Positions 45,023 through 55,088 are shown, counted from the stretch's first letter. The stretch is 64,000 nucleotides of DNA from Planctomycetota bacterium (GCA_028289345.1 JANQQL010000042.1:1-64000); one strand, 5' to 3'. A program made the numbers and translations. Notes: a model not told the origin generated them from the sequence alone.

Positions 45023-48000
45023 TCAGAACTCGGCGCGAATGGACAGCTTCTGGACCACCGGGCGAGGGGTGTCCTTGGTCACCGGCTGGTCTTCGGCGGC
45101 CAGGTCGAAGGTGACCCGGTAGCGCAAGAACTGCATCGAGTTCGCGATGGTGGGCGAGGGGGCCCAATCGGTCACCGTGTCCGGGTCGATTTCCTTCGAG
45201 CCTTCGGTGATCGCGCGGGCACCTTGGAACTGGACGCGAACCGTGGCATTGGTCGGAATGAAGTGAGCCTTGGGCTCCAGTCCGGGCCGAAACGTCCCCG
45301 GATTGTTCGGGTCCTCTTGGCCGAGGAAGTCGACGCGAATGTCAATCTTGTCGGGCTCGATCACGAAGCCTTGATCGTCGGTGGGAACGTAACCCTCGTT
45401 GTCGAGTCCGCGGAAGAAAAACACCGGATTGGTGTTCGCCGGGGGGCGTTTCGTGACTCTTCCCAGGTCGTACCAGCGAGACACGGCCTGACTCACATCC
45501 GTGAACTGGGAGGGATTGCGCAAGTTGCTCTTGTCGACCCAAGAGGCTCTTGGCACGACGTTGGCATCGCTGGCAACGTTGGCGGTCTTGCCTGCGGGTA
45601 CCTGGAGCTGAATGATTCCCGCGCCGCCATCCCCTCCGGCTCCGGGGTTGCTGCTGGACATCTGCACGCAGTTGAGAACCCAGCCGCGCCGCTTGGTCGC
45701 CGCACGACCCGGGCCTCCACGAACGTTGAGAGTCGCGCCGCTGGTGACGTCAATGCTTGTGGCGGAGCGCAGAACGATCGCTCCCCCGGATCCTCCGCCA
45801 CCGGACCCTCCGTAGTTGCTGCACCCCAGGGCCTCGCCACCAGCACCGCCGCCACCCGCGCAGGCGATGCGGCCTGTGGGCTCCATGGTGATCGAGCCGA
45901 GCGCTTCGATGGCCAGCGCGCCGCCTCCGCCGCCACCCCCGCCACCGCGAGAATCACCCACGCTGGAAGCGAACCGGGTGTCCGGAAAGTTCATGAAACG
46001 ATCCGGCTTGCAGAGCTGGTTGTTGCGTGGGTCGGCGTCGGTCTTGCACCAATGGCCGCAGTAGTACCCGTCCAATCCTGTTCCGCCGGCACCTCCTCCT
46101 TGTCCACCGTGGATTTCCTGGCGTTCCCCGAGCGGGCCGAGAAAGTCGTTGGAGCTGATCTCGTCGACAAACACCGGTGCTCCGGGGAGCCCCGATTCGA
46201 GCACGTCGTACTGGGCGTGGGTTTCCGGCCTCCGCAAGATGAAATTGCCCTGGCCATCCGTGATGACGTTGCCTTCGCCGACCACGGTTTGTTTGCCCGG
46301 CCGGAAGAAGGAACCACCTCCGCCCCCCGGTGCTTTGTACCCGTTGGAGTGGTTGTCCACGCTGCCCGAGAACCCGGCGAGTTCATCGCAGTTGACCTCG
46401 CGATCCCGGCCGTACAGATCATCGTCCGTGAACCGGCGGACGCAGACCACCTTGTTGCGGCGCGTCTCTTCGACGAAGCCCTCGGGACACGGCACGCCTT
46501 CTTCTTTTTCGAACACTTCTTCGCCGCGATTCGTGTCCAGGATGCCGGACTGACCGCCCTGGCCGCCAATCGCCTCTCGATTCGACGGACCCCATCCCTG
46601 ACCGCCCCGCGGGGGAGAAACCAATGCCAGCGGATCGCCGAGGTTGCCGCGGTAATAGAGGGGTTGGCCGTCGCCACCCCGACCTCCTCCGCTGGCGGCT
46701 TGACCACCGGGCAAAGGAGCCACGGCCGAATCGAAGGTGTTCTCGTCCGTTCCTCGCGACCCCAGCAAGTTGATCTCCCCGGCGATGGTGACGTTTCCGG
46801 TGGCACTCAGGATCAGAGGATTGGGACCCTTGGGGATCACGACCACCCCTTCCGGGATGTCGATCTCGGAGAACGGGAACACACCGCCTTCGATGACCAT
46901 GCCCGGGGGGGCGGAGGGGGTGGAGCCGTCGAGCAGGGGAAATGTCTGACGGCTGGTGTCGAGGACGACCGTGCGGATCTCCGACGGCCGATCCGGCGGC
47001 GGGGGCGTGAACGGGCCGAGTTCGCCTTCTCCGCGAAACAGGAAACCCGGCTCCAACAAGTTCGAATCCAGCTGATCCCATTGCGCGAGCACAACCCCCG
47101 GATCGACATCGGCAGTTTCTTGTCGATCGCGGCCATCGAAGTCTTCGGAGAGCACGTCGCGGATGACGCCGGAAGGAGCGTTGGCGACGGTGAAGGTGGC
47201 GGCCACGGTGGTGGCCGGCCCGGCGCCCTCGCCTTGGGACAAGCCTCGAACCTGGGACGGATACTCCAGGGAAAGCAAGTGGCCGAAGGGAAGGATCCCG
47301 TGAGGCTCCACTTCGACGACCGATCTCTCCAGAGTGTTCTCTTGCAGCCGCACTGTGATTCCCAAGGAAAGGCCGGTGGGAGAATCCGGGCTTCGGTCTT
47401 CCAGGTCGACCAGTCGGAACCCATCCAGGTTTGTCTGCTGCGGATGGATTGGCCCATCGAAGGTCAAACGGAACGAACGTCGCGCGGGGAATCGCTGGTC
47501 TGGATCCCCGTAGAGTCCGGGGGAGATCCCCGTGGCGCCATCGAGTGGATTGGTGTTTTGCAGTCGAGGTCGTCGCGGAGCAATTCCGCGGAAGAAGTCT
47601 GACGAGTTACTGGTGGTCCGGAACGTGACCAGTACGTTGCGAGGGTTGCTCGGATCGGCGGAAGCCGAAGCCAGCGAGGCATCGACGGCTTTCACGAACC
47701 CCGGCCAGGTCCCAGGCCCCACGCCAATCGTGTAGGAAGTTCCGGGCCGGAGCCCGGCTCCTCCGCTGTCGAATCCTCCCACCACGGGTTCGCGAGGAAG
47801 GTCCGGAGTGAACGTGACACGATTCTGTTCCACGGAGAAGCTGCCGGGAACCTCGGACCCACGAAGGTCGCGAATTCGAATGCGATCCGGGGTCACTTGG
47901 TTGGGGTTGGGGCGTCCACTGAACTCCAAGACGATCTGCTGCACGAGGGGAGCGGCCAAGGGCGCTTGGAGTTCCGGCTCCGGGTTCACATTGCTTGGAT

Positions 48001-48163
48001 CGGGAAAGCTGATGGCGGTGAGGGTCGCCGTTTCGTCGAATCCCGACGAACCACCTCCGCCGCCACCGCTGCAAGCTGGAAGGATCAGTGAACTCAACGC
48101 GGCGATGGTCACCGCGCGTTGCAGCCGTCGAGTCAAAAGGACTGGGGGGGAGTTGGCAACCAT
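45023..48163 (-). CDS. Large glycine-rich surface lipoprotein with SbsA-type Ig-like domains
   Basis: Predicted lipoprotein of 1046 residues. ATG 48163 lacks a clear SD but gives a good signal (AVTIAALSSLILPAC, Cys31) followed by SGGGGGGSSG; a TTG at 48211 would add 16 residues. Two SbsA/Big_5-like Ig domains follow (QIVLEFSGRPNPNQVTPDRI with NRVTFTPDLP, and RRSFRLTFDGPIHPQQTN). The middle holds glycine-rich stretches such as GGGGGGGGGALAIEALGSIT and GGGGSGGAIVLRSATSI, typical of large bacterial surface proteins, with Cys-rich inserts. The C-terminal ~200 residues are folded (SIRAEF at the end). Probably a giant adhesin or scaffold anchored to the outer membrane. 111 bp separates it from the FG-GAP lipoprotein gene, suggesting one transcript. 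Confidence 0.85.
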   Translation of the reverse strand: MVANSPPVLLTRRLQRAVTIAALSSLILPACSGGGGGGSSGFDETATLTAISFPDPSNVNPEPELQAPLAAPLVQQIVLEFSGRPNPNQVTPDRIRIRDLRGSEVPGSFSVEQNRVTFTPDLPREPVVGGFDSGGAGLRPGTSYTIGVGPGTWPGFVKAVDASLASASADPSNPRNVLVTFRTTSNSSDFFRGIAPRRPRLQNTNPLDGATGISPGLYGDPDQRFPARRSFRLTFDGPIHPQQTNLDGFRLVDLEDRSPDSPTGLSLGITVRLQENTLERSVVEVEPHGILPFGHLLSLEYPSQVRGLSQGEGAGPATTVAATFTVANAPSGVIRDVLSEDFDGRDRQETADVDPGVVLAQWDQLDSNLLEPGFLFRGEGELGPFTPPPPDRPSEIRTVVLDTSRQTFPLLDGSTPSAPPGMVIEGGVFPFSEIDIPEGVVVIPKGPNPLILSATGNVTIAGEINLLGSRGTDENTFDSAVAPLPGGQAASGGGRGGDGQPLYYRGNLGDPLALVSPPRGGQGWGPSNREAIGGQGGQSGILDTNRGEEVFEKEEGVPCPEGFVEETRRNKVVCVRRFTDDDLYGRDREVNCDELAGFSGSVDNHSNGYKAPGGGGGSFFRPGKQTVVGEGNVITDGQGNFILRRPETHAQYDVLESGLPGAPVFVDEISSNDFLGPLGERQEIHGGQGGGAGGTGLDGYYCGHWCKTDADPRNNQLCKPDRFMNFPDTRFASSVGDSRGGGGGGGGGALAIEALGSITMEPTGRIACAGGGGAGGEALGCSNYGGSGGGGSGGAIVLRSATSIDVTSGATLNVRGGPGRAATKRRGWVLNCVQMSSSNPGAGGDGGAGIIQLQVPAGKTANVASDANVVPRASWVDKSNLRNPSQFTDVSQAVSRWYDLGRVTKRPPANTNPVFFFRGLDNEGYVPTDDQGFVIEPDKIDIRVDFLGQEDPNNPGTFRPGLEPKAHFIPTNATVRVQFQGARAITEGSKEIDPDTVTDWAPSPTIANSMQFLRYRVTFDLAAEDQPVTKDTPRPVVQKLSIRAEF

Positions 48164-48685
48164 GGGCGGTCGTGCCTGGGAAAAGGGGCGGAGACCCTTC
48201 AAATAAGCCAACCGAGGGGCCAGAGCAAGGGCTCCTTGGCCGGTCGCCGGGCACGCGTTTCGCTACCCAGGGACCCATGGTGTCCGGGCGCACATCTTGG
48301 CGGGCGCCGAACACCAGAACCGTGACGGTTCGCGCGGTTTCGCTCAGTCATGTCCACCCGGGGGCGTTCGCGTCCCAACTCGGTTGGACAGGCAGCGAAA
48401 CCCACGTGATTCATCAACCGACGGCAAGTGGCCCGAGCCGTTCCTTCTCTCGGTGGCCTTCCATGGATCGGTTCAGACTCTGAGCGCGTCTCGGGAATCG
48501 GGTGCAAGGAAGTGGTCGTCTCCGGTCACCAGTGACGGCCCGTGGCATTCGGTATCGCAGGCTTTCGAACGAGCGCGGGCGGCCGGAGAGCAATCGACGT
48601 GGCGACAGGGATGAGAGGGATCGAGATCCGTTGGAAACTCCACGTCCCCGGGAGGATCCCTGCGGGGGTCGCCTGCTGACTCTGC
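48164..48685. other. Intergenic region of 522 bp
   Basis: It separates the glycine-rich lipoprotein gene from the end of the efflux operon, both on the minus strand. Near the lipoprotein gene, GCCAA (48207-48211) and TTGGC (48236-48240) bracket a wobble-containing stem (GGGGCC/GGCTCC) that could form a leader hairpin or terminator. Frames here are Arg/Pro-rich and unsupported. Confidence 0.4.
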
Positions 48686-51600
48686 TCACGGAGTCGCCGC
48701 TGTCTTGCGGCGGAACGTTTCCATGCAGAACAGGTAGATGGTGGGGACCACCAGGAGCGTCAATGCCGTCGACAGAATCAAGCCGAAGATCATGGCCCAG
48801 GCCATGCCGGCCCACATGGGACCCCCGAACAGAGCGAGGGGAAGCATCCCCGCGACGGTCGTCAGCGTTGTCAGAAGGATCGGCTTCATCCGTTGACTGC
48901 CCGCCTTGGCGATGGCGTCCCGCAGCGACGCTCCTTCTCGCACGTTGCTCTCGATGAAGTCGATCAGAATGATCGCGTTGTTGATCACCACCCCCGCCAG
49001 TGAAATGATCCCGAGGCTCGGCATGAAGCCCAGCGGCCATCCGCTGACGAACAGTCCCAGGAGTGCACCAATCAAAGCCAAGGGCACCGTGGTGAGCACG
49101 ACCAGGGGTTTAATCACCGAGTTGTATTGCGCAATCAACACCAGCAGGATCAAGAAAAAGCTCAGGGTGAAGGCCTTCGAAATCTTCACCGAGGACTTTT
49201 GAGTTTCCTCGAGTTCCCCGCCGTCTTCGAGCCGGTAGGAAGCGGGAAGGTCCGTCAAGATCGCTTCGAGCTTGGGGCGAAGCTCCGCGGCGACGGCGTT
49301 GGCCAAATAGCCATCCTCGATCTGACATCCCACCGTGATGGTCTTGATCGAGTTGCGCCGTGCGATGACCGCCGGTTGCCAGGTGGGGACGACCTCGGCC
49401 ATCGTGCTCAGCGGGACCTTGCCCGAGGCGCCGTTGACGTAGACTTCGGTCAAGTCATCAAGCAGGCTGACCCGTTGGCTCTCGCGGACCCGCAACACCA
49501 CGTCGACCTGGTGATCTCCTTCCCGAAAGGTCGTCAGGTGAGCGCCGGAGATCAGCGAGTCCATGGTTTGGGCAACGGCCAAATTGGTGACTCCCGCAAG
49601 GTTGGCGGCCTCGGGATCGATTCGTACGTCGACCTGGATGGCGTCGTTGCGCCAGTCGGTGTTGGGGTTGACGACCCCGGGAACGGTTCGGCAGACCTCG
49701 ATCATCTCCTCGGCTTTGGTACGAAGCACGGCCGCGTCGTCACCGGTCAGTCGAAACTCCACCGGGGACGCGACCGCGGGCCCGAGATTGAACGGCTTGA
49801 CGTCGATGCGGGCCCCGGGGATCTCGGACACGGCGCTGGCCAGTTCCTGGGCCCAAGGTCGCGAAAGAAACGGGTCGGTCGTATTGACGACGATCAAGCC
49901 GTAGTTGGTGATGTCCTGTTCGGGGTTCGTCGTCAGATTCAAGCGCGGGCCACCGGTGCCGACACAGGTCAACAGATTGCGCAGGCGAACCACCTCTTCT
50001 CCGTCCACCTGAGTCACGGCACTGTTCAAGATCAACTCTTCCACAGCGCTGCATTTGGATTCGGTGGCCTGAAACGAAGAGCCTTCGGGAAGCCAGACAT
50101 GGACGAAGAACTGATTGCGGACTCCTCCTGGAAAGAACTGATTGCCGATCACCGGGATCAAGAACAAGCTCGCGACGAACATTGCCGCGGCCCCGCCCAT
50201 GGTGAGCAAACGGTGGCTCATGCACCAGCGAACCAGGCTGCCGTACAGGTCGACTTTGGGACGCGCGTCGGTGGGTTGCGACTTGAGGCGTAGGAGCCGT
50301 CGCCACCAGCTCGGCTTGCTGCTTTTTGGGGGCGACGCTCGCAGTAACCAGAAGCACATGATCGGCGTCACGGCCATGGCGACGAAGTAGCTAACGATGA
50401 GGGTGGTTGCCACGACGATCGGAAGGCTGCGGATGTACTCTCCCGTCGACCCCACAATGGTCAGCATGGGGAGGAACGCTGCGACGGTGGTTCCCGTGGA
50501 AGTGAGGATCGGAATCGCCAGGTTCCACGCGCCCCGAATCACCGCCTCGTCTCGGGGCCCGCCATTCTGAATCTCTGCCAGTGCGTTGTCTGAGACAACG
50601 ATGGCGTTGTCCACTAACATGCCCAGAGCGATGATCAAGGAAGCGATCGAGAACTGTTCGAGCTCTACCCCAAGGAAGCTCACGATCAAAATCGAAGTGA
50701 TCATGCACAAGGGCACCGCGGTCGCCATGATCACGGCCGGACGCCATCCCATCATCAGCAGGGCCACCAGCAGCACGATCACAATGGCTTGCCAGAGATT
50801 GGTCACGAAGTCGGAAACCAGGGTGTCCACTTGTTGGGGGAGATCATTGACGATGGAAAGTTCCACGTCCGGCGGAAGAATGTCTCGCTTCAAACGAGCG
50901 ATGCATTGCTGGATCTCCTCTCCCATTGCCACCACGTTGAATCCGGACTTCATGGTGACGGTGACGACCAGGCATCGCTCGGGGGCCGACTCGGCGCTGT
51001 GGAAGCGATACTTCGAACGGGGAGGATCCCGGTAGTCACGACGCACGCGGATCGGCAGATCGCCCAGCCGCACCGGGACGTCGCCATCCTGGAGGTCCAC
51101 CAGAACTTCGCGGATTTGTTCGATGTCCTGAAACTCGCCGGCCGGCTTGAGAGTGAACCTCGAAGAGCCGGTGTCGATCTCTCCCCCGGCGGAAACGATG
51201 TTGCGTTGGTCGAGGAGTTGGCCGAGTTCGTTTTCGGTCAATCCCACCTTGCTCCACTCAGAACTGTCGACTTCGAGGTAAATGACCTCTTCTTGAATCC
51301 CGTGGACGGTCGCTCTCGCGACCGATTCCACGGTCTTGATCTCGTCCTTGACCTTCTCAGCCAAGACCTCGAGTTCGCGATCGCTGTAGGGTCGTTGAAT
51401 CTCTTGACGGCCCGTCGTGGGGACTTGGTAGAGCGAGAGCACCACTGCATCCACGTCGCCAAAGTCCGAGTTCACGAATGGTTTTCGGCAGCCGTCCGGG
51501 AGCGAAACCTGATCGACTTTGGCGCGCACCTCGTCCCACAGCTGATCGACCGCGAGAACGGTCTCGTCGATGTCCACGAAGACGTAGGAGACTCCCGTTC

Positions 51601-51853
51601 GGGACTGGGACCGAATCTCCTCGACCTCGTCGATTTCGGCGATGACCTCTTCGAGCGGATCGGTGACCAGGTCTTCGACTTTGACCGCGGTGGCACCGGG
51701 CCAACGGGTGGCCACCACGCAAGTGCGAATGAGGATTTCTGGGTCCTCTCGACGAGACATGGTGAGGAACGTCTGCGCCCCGGCAAACAGCGAGACGGCG
51801 ACGACGGCCAGGACGATCACCCGGCGCCGCACCGCGAAACTGGTGAGGTTCAT
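48686..51853 (-). CDS. RND efflux transporter permease
   Basis: Predicted protein of 1055 residues, normal for AcrB/MexB-type HAE1 permeases. ATG 51853 overlaps the adaptor stop (ATGA). The N-terminus is the first helix (RRRVIVLAVVAVSLFAGAQT) followed by a large periplasmic loop (ATRWPGATAVKVEDLVTDPL). The proton-relay helix carries IIALGMLVDNAIVVSDN, with Asp present. The second half repeats the architecture, ending LLVVPTIYLFCMETFRRK. Substrates are typically drugs, metals or envelope lipids; none can be assigned. It closes the minus-strand operon TolC-adaptor-RND, with only 3-4 nt overlaps between genes, so expression is tightly coupled. Confidence 0.95.
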   Translation of the reverse strand: MNLTSFAVRRRVIVLAVVAVSLFAGAQTFLTMSRREDPEILIRTCVVATRWPGATAVKVEDLVTDPLEEVIAEIDEVEEIRSQSRTGVSYVFVDIDETVLAVDQLWDEVRAKVDQVSLPDGCRKPFVNSDFGDVDAVVLSLYQVPTTGRQEIQRPYSDRELEVLAEKVKDEIKTVESVARATVHGIQEEVIYLEVDSSEWSKVGLTENELGQLLDQRNIVSAGGEIDTGSSRFTLKPAGEFQDIEQIREVLVDLQDGDVPVRLGDLPIRVRRDYRDPPRSKYRFHSAESAPERCLVVTVTMKSGFNVVAMGEEIQQCIARLKRDILPPDVELSIVNDLPQQVDTLVSDFVTNLWQAIVIVLLVALLMMGWRPAVIMATAVPLCMITSILIVSFLGVELEQFSIASLIIALGMLVDNAIVVSDNALAEIQNGGPRDEAVIRGAWNLAIPILTSTGTTVAAFLPMLTIVGSTGEYIRSLPIVVATTLIVSYFVAMAVTPIMCFWLLRASPPKSSKPSWWRRLLRLKSQPTDARPKVDLYGSLVRWCMSHRLLTMGGAAAMFVASLFLIPVIGNQFFPGGVRNQFFVHVWLPEGSSFQATESKCSAVEELILNSAVTQVDGEEVVRLRNLLTCVGTGGPRLNLTTNPEQDITNYGLIVVNTTDPFLSRPWAQELASAVSEIPGARIDVKPFNLGPAVASPVEFRLTGDDAAVLRTKAEEMIEVCRTVPGVVNPNTDWRNDAIQVDVRIDPEAANLAGVTNLAVAQTMDSLISGAHLTTFREGDHQVDVVLRVRESQRVSLLDDLTEVYVNGASGKVPLSTMAEVVPTWQPAVIARRNSIKTITVGCQIEDGYLANAVAAELRPKLEAILTDLPASYRLEDGGELEETQKSSVKISKAFTLSFFLILLVLIAQYNSVIKPLVVLTTVPLALIGALLGLFVSGWPLGFMPSLGIISLAGVVINNAIILIDFIESNVREGASLRDAIAKAGSQRMKPILLTTLTTVAGMLPLALFGGPMWAGMAWAMIFGLILSTALTLLVVPTIYLFCMETFRRKTAATP

Positions 51854-53580
51854 TCCGCCGCTCCGACCGCGCGCCAAGGAGCCCGGGGAACCACGCGGAC
51901 TGCGGCGCCGTCCTCCAAGTAGTGAATGCCCTCTACGACGATCGCGGTCCCGTTCGTCAGACCCGGACCTTCGATCCGACGCTGCTGTCCGGAGCTTTCG
52001 TGGACGGACACGTTCACCGCGCGGCAGCGCCCGTCTTCGATCACGAACACCTGAGTGCGATCATTGAGGGTGCGGACCGCTTCAACCGGGACGTAGAACC
52101 CGGGCGGGAAGCTGCCCCAGTCGAATTGAACCGGTACCAAGTCGCCGGGTCGCAGAAGCCAGTCCCGGTTCTCCAGGCGGACCGTTTCGCGTTGGTTCAC
52201 CGCGGGATTGACCAGCAGGAGCTCAAACTCGGAGAGTTCGTCGCTCACCACCTCGACGAATGGGAAGTCAACGAACATGCGGAAGTGATCGGTACGCTGC
52301 ACCGGAACCCGTTCGGGCTCGAACGTTCGTGAGAAATCGCCGGTCGCTTGCGGGCCGACTTTCACACCGGGCAAGCGATAAACGTAGTCCTGACCGTCCT
52401 CCTGGACGATGCACGCGGTCTGCACGAAGATGGGCCCCGGCTGGCCTTCTTTGTCCTTCAAGACCGGAAAGATGCGATCGGCGAGGGTCGTTCCGTTGCC
52501 TTCGTCGGCTCCACGACGCAGGTTGCGCAGCGCGACGTCGACTCGGAAGGTATGGGTGGACGGGTCCGCAACTTCGGACTTGGCATAGATCCAGCCGTGG
52601 ACCACCGGTTCACTGGTGAACTGGTCGAGATCCGTTGGTTTCAGCGCTGCCTGCCCGCCGGGGAGAATGCGGCGACTCTGCTCGGCAGAAACAGTGACCA
52701 GGACCTTCACGTAGTCGAGCATGGTCAGGGTGACGACCGGCTGACCGGGGGACACGTAGCCACCGGTGCCGACGTGACGTTCCGTGATGCGTCCGCTGTA
52801 GGGAGCGTGGACCACGCAATCGGCCAGATCCGTCTGGGACTGGGTCACGGCCTGGACGAGCTCCCGAATCTCTGCCTTGCTCTGCTCGATCCGGGCCTTT
52901 TTCAAGGCCAAGTTGGCTTTGGCCGTCGCGACTTGCGCTTCGTTCGCCGCGAAGGCTTCTCGCGCGGCGGCCAGGGCCGCCGTGCTGTTGTCGAAGGTGG
53001 CGGTCGCTTCGTCCATCTCTGCCTGGGAAACCGTGCGCGACTCGAGGAGGTTCTTCATGCGTTCGTATTGAGCCTGGGCCAAACGCAGGCTCGCTTCCGC
53101 CGCTTTCACGTCTTGAGCAGCGGCTGATTCCTGAGCGATGGCTTGGTCGATGGCAGCCACGGCGACGGTGTCCACTTCGATTTGCTGCGCTTCCAGGCCC
53201 TTGCGTGCCGACGCCAAACGCAACGTGGCGGCCTCCAGCGCCTGTTCATGGCGAGTCGGGTCGAGGCTGCCAATGATGGCTCCTTCCATTCCTGGAAGGA
53301 TCTCCCCTTCGCCATTCCTGGTGGGGCCTTCGAGTTCCTGGCCAAGCTCGCGGACGAACACGACTCGCCCGCCGACCTCGAAGCCGACCTGCTCTTCGCG
53401 CAAGGGGGCGACCACCCCCATGATGTTGCCAGGGAGCGCCGGGGAGCTTTCTTCGAGGACCCACTGGGTCACGGGCACTTGACGTTCGGCGGCCTCGACA
53501 GGCTCCTCGTCACTCCCGCAGTTCGCCACGACCATTGCGGCTGCCAAAGACAAGAAGGGGCGCCGGATTCGATTCGTCAT
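51850..53580 (-). CDS. RND efflux periplasmic adaptor (membrane fusion protein), lipoprotein
   Basis: Predicted protein of 576 residues with a lipoprotein signal (LSLAAAMVVANC, Cys21). The biotinyl-lipoyl region is split by a long coiled-coil hairpin: VGFEVGGRVVFV, then Ala-rich helices (AQYERMKNLLESRTVSQAEM) and back to VVHAPYSGRITERHVGTGGY. The beta-barrel (TMLDYVKVLVTVSAEQSRRI) and an extended C-terminal domain follow. Its stop overlaps the permease ATG by ATGA, and its ATG overlaps the TolC stop in the same way. It should link the RND pump to the TolC-like channel across the periplasm. The extended C-terminal region (~200 residues beyond the barrel) is longer than usual. Confidence 0.93.
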   Translation of the reverse strand: MTNRIRRPFLSLAAAMVVANCGSDEEPVEAAERQVPVTQWVLEESSPALPGNIMGVVAPLREEQVGFEVGGRVVFVRELGQELEGPTRNGEGEILPGMEGAIIGSLDPTRHEQALEAATLRLASARKGLEAQQIEVDTVAVAAIDQAIAQESAAAQDVKAAEASLRLAQAQYERMKNLLESRTVSQAEMDEATATFDNSTAALAAAREAFAANEAQVATAKANLALKKARIEQSKAEIRELVQAVTQSQTDLADCVVHAPYSGRITERHVGTGGYVSPGQPVVTLTMLDYVKVLVTVSAEQSRRILPGGQAALKPTDLDQFTSEPVVHGWIYAKSEVADPSTHTFRVDVALRNLRRGADEGNGTTLADRIFPVLKDKEGQPGPIFVQTACIVQEDGQDYVYRLPGVKVGPQATGDFSRTFEPERVPVQRTDHFRMFVDFPFVEVVSDELSEFELLLVNPAVNQRETVRLENRDWLLRPGDLVPVQFDWGSFPPGFYVPVEAVRTLNDRTQVFVIEDGRCRAVNVSVHESSGQQRRIEGPGLTNGTAIVVEGIHYLEDGAAVRVVPRAPWRAVGAAE

Positions 53581-55088
53581 GTCTTCGACTCGTTCTGCGT
53601 GGAGGGGAGAGGCGACGGGTCGTCGGAGGATGGTTCGGGGAGAGTTTCCTCGCCCGTTTCAAACTCGTCGATCGAGGCTGGTTCGACGGGGGTTTCCACG
53701 GCGACGGAGCGATCTCCTGCCACCGGCCCCAGAATGCCCAGAGCAAGCTGCAGCTGCAGACGCGCCAAGGTGTGATCGTGGATCGCCTGGTAGTACAAAC
53801 TCCGCGCCTGAGTGACCGCGGATCGGGCATCGGTCACTTCCACCAGCTTGCTGGCTCCTTCGCGGTAACGAGCCGTCACGATGCGCAAGGCTTCTTCGGC
53901 TCGGTCCAGGTTGAGCTCCTGGGAGCCGACGAACTCTTCTGCGTTGCGCAAGTTCAAGATGGCTTCTTGCACTTCCAGCTCAACCCGTTGCTCGGCTTCG
54001 AGCAGGTCCACGTAGCGCTGCCGCAGAAGGGCTTTCTCACGAATGACGTTGCCCTCGCGGGCCAAGCCATCCAGCAATGGCCAGCTGACTTGCACTCCGC
54101 CCACGGTGTTCCCGCCGAACTCGTCCACGCTGCCGGATCGGGCATGGGGACGGGTCCATTGATGTTGGAACACGGCGTCGGCTTGGGGGAAGTAACGGCT
54201 GCGGGCAATGGCCAGGGCCTGTTCCTGGATGCGCACGTTGGCCTCGACCTGAAACAGATCGGCGCGGTTCTTGTGGGCGATCTCCATGGCGCGCTCGAAG
54301 ATTGGCTTCATCGCAAAGAATTCCAGGGTGTCGGTCAAGTCGACCTGGGATTTCTGGCTGACGCCCATTGCTTTGAGCATGCGCGCACGGGCCAGGTCCC
54401 GGCGATTCTGTTGGGCGATCATCTCCGCCTCGAAGTTGGAGAGATCGACCTGGGCGCGGAGCACGTCGTAGTCCGAGACCAGACCCTGTTCGAGTTTGCG
54501 CCGGGCGTTGTCGAGCTGTTCACTCGAAGACACCACGGCTTGCTGGTTGGCTTCCACCAGGAACTGGCCGAGCAGTACCTGGTAGTACTGAGCCGCGACT
54601 TCGAAAATCGTCTGTTGGACGGAGTCGCGAACGATCTCGTCGGCGAGGACAGTGGCCAGCTGGGCCGCCCGCCGGCGGGCGACGCTCGCGCCGCCGCGAA
54701 ACAGCGGCTGGGAGATGTCCAGTCCTGCGGAGTATTCGTGGATGGCTCCTGGAAACAGATTTCGAGCCCGATTCTGCTGATAGGAGAAAAAACCATTCAA
54801 CTGAGGTAGGAACCCGGCGTAGCTGGCCACCAGGTCACCGCGGGCGACGGCTCGCTCTTCCACCACCGCACGGAGCGTTTGGTTGTGAATCAATGCCAGT
54901 TTGATGGCATCGGCCAAGGCCAGTTCGCCATCCAGCAAGACGGTCGTGCGATCTTTGCCCTCGCGACGAAGCAGCCATTCGTGGTGGGCGCTGGCTCGGG
55001 CCTCCCGGAGATCCCGATAGAGATTCCCCTGTTGGCAGCCGACCAGGAAGAAGAGCAGGCAATAGTGCAGCGCTCTGGTTCGTTTCAT
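53577..55088 (-). CDS. TolC-family outer-membrane efflux lipoprotein
   Basis: Predicted protein of 503 residues with a lipobox (YCLLFFLVGC, Cys18). Two structural repeats of the TolC/OEP fold are visible, each with long helices and strand segments: LADAIKLALIHNQTLRAVVE, YSAGLDISQPLFRGGASVAR, VAAQYYQVLLGQFLVEANQQ, and in the second half FPQADAVFQHQWTRPHARSG and RIVTARYREGASKLVEVTDA. It would form the outer-membrane exit of the pump. Gene order TolC first, then adaptor, then permease, with ATGA overlaps throughout. A GAGG sits close before ATG 55088. It is 149 bp from the amidohydrolase gene upstream. Confidence 0.93.
   Translation of the reverse strand: MKRTRALHYCLLFFLVGCQQGNLYRDLREARASAHHEWLLRREGKDRTTVLLDGELALADAIKLALIHNQTLRAVVEERAVARGDLVASYAGFLPQLNGFFSYQQNRARNLFPGAIHEYSAGLDISQPLFRGGASVARRRAAQLATVLADEIVRDSVQQTIFEVAAQYYQVLLGQFLVEANQQAVVSSSEQLDNARRKLEQGLVSDYDVLRAQVDLSNFEAEMIAQQNRRDLARARMLKAMGVSQKSQVDLTDTLEFFAMKPIFERAMEIAHKNRADLFQVEANVRIQEQALAIARSRYFPQADAVFQHQWTRPHARSGSVDEFGGNTVGGVQVSWPLLDGLAREGNVIREKALLRQRYVDLLEAEQRVELEVQEAILNLRNAEEFVGSQELNLDRAEEALRIVTARYREGASKLVEVTDARSAVTQARSLYYQAIHDHTLARLQLQLALGILGPVAGDRSVAVETPVEPASIDEFETGEETLPEPSSDDPSPLPSTQNESKT

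Noticed and set aside
45224..47602. Plus-strand open frame of ~790 codons
   Set aside because: Antisense to the glycine-rich lipoprotein; no SD, signal or domain. Long antisense frames are expected in G+C-rich coding DNA.
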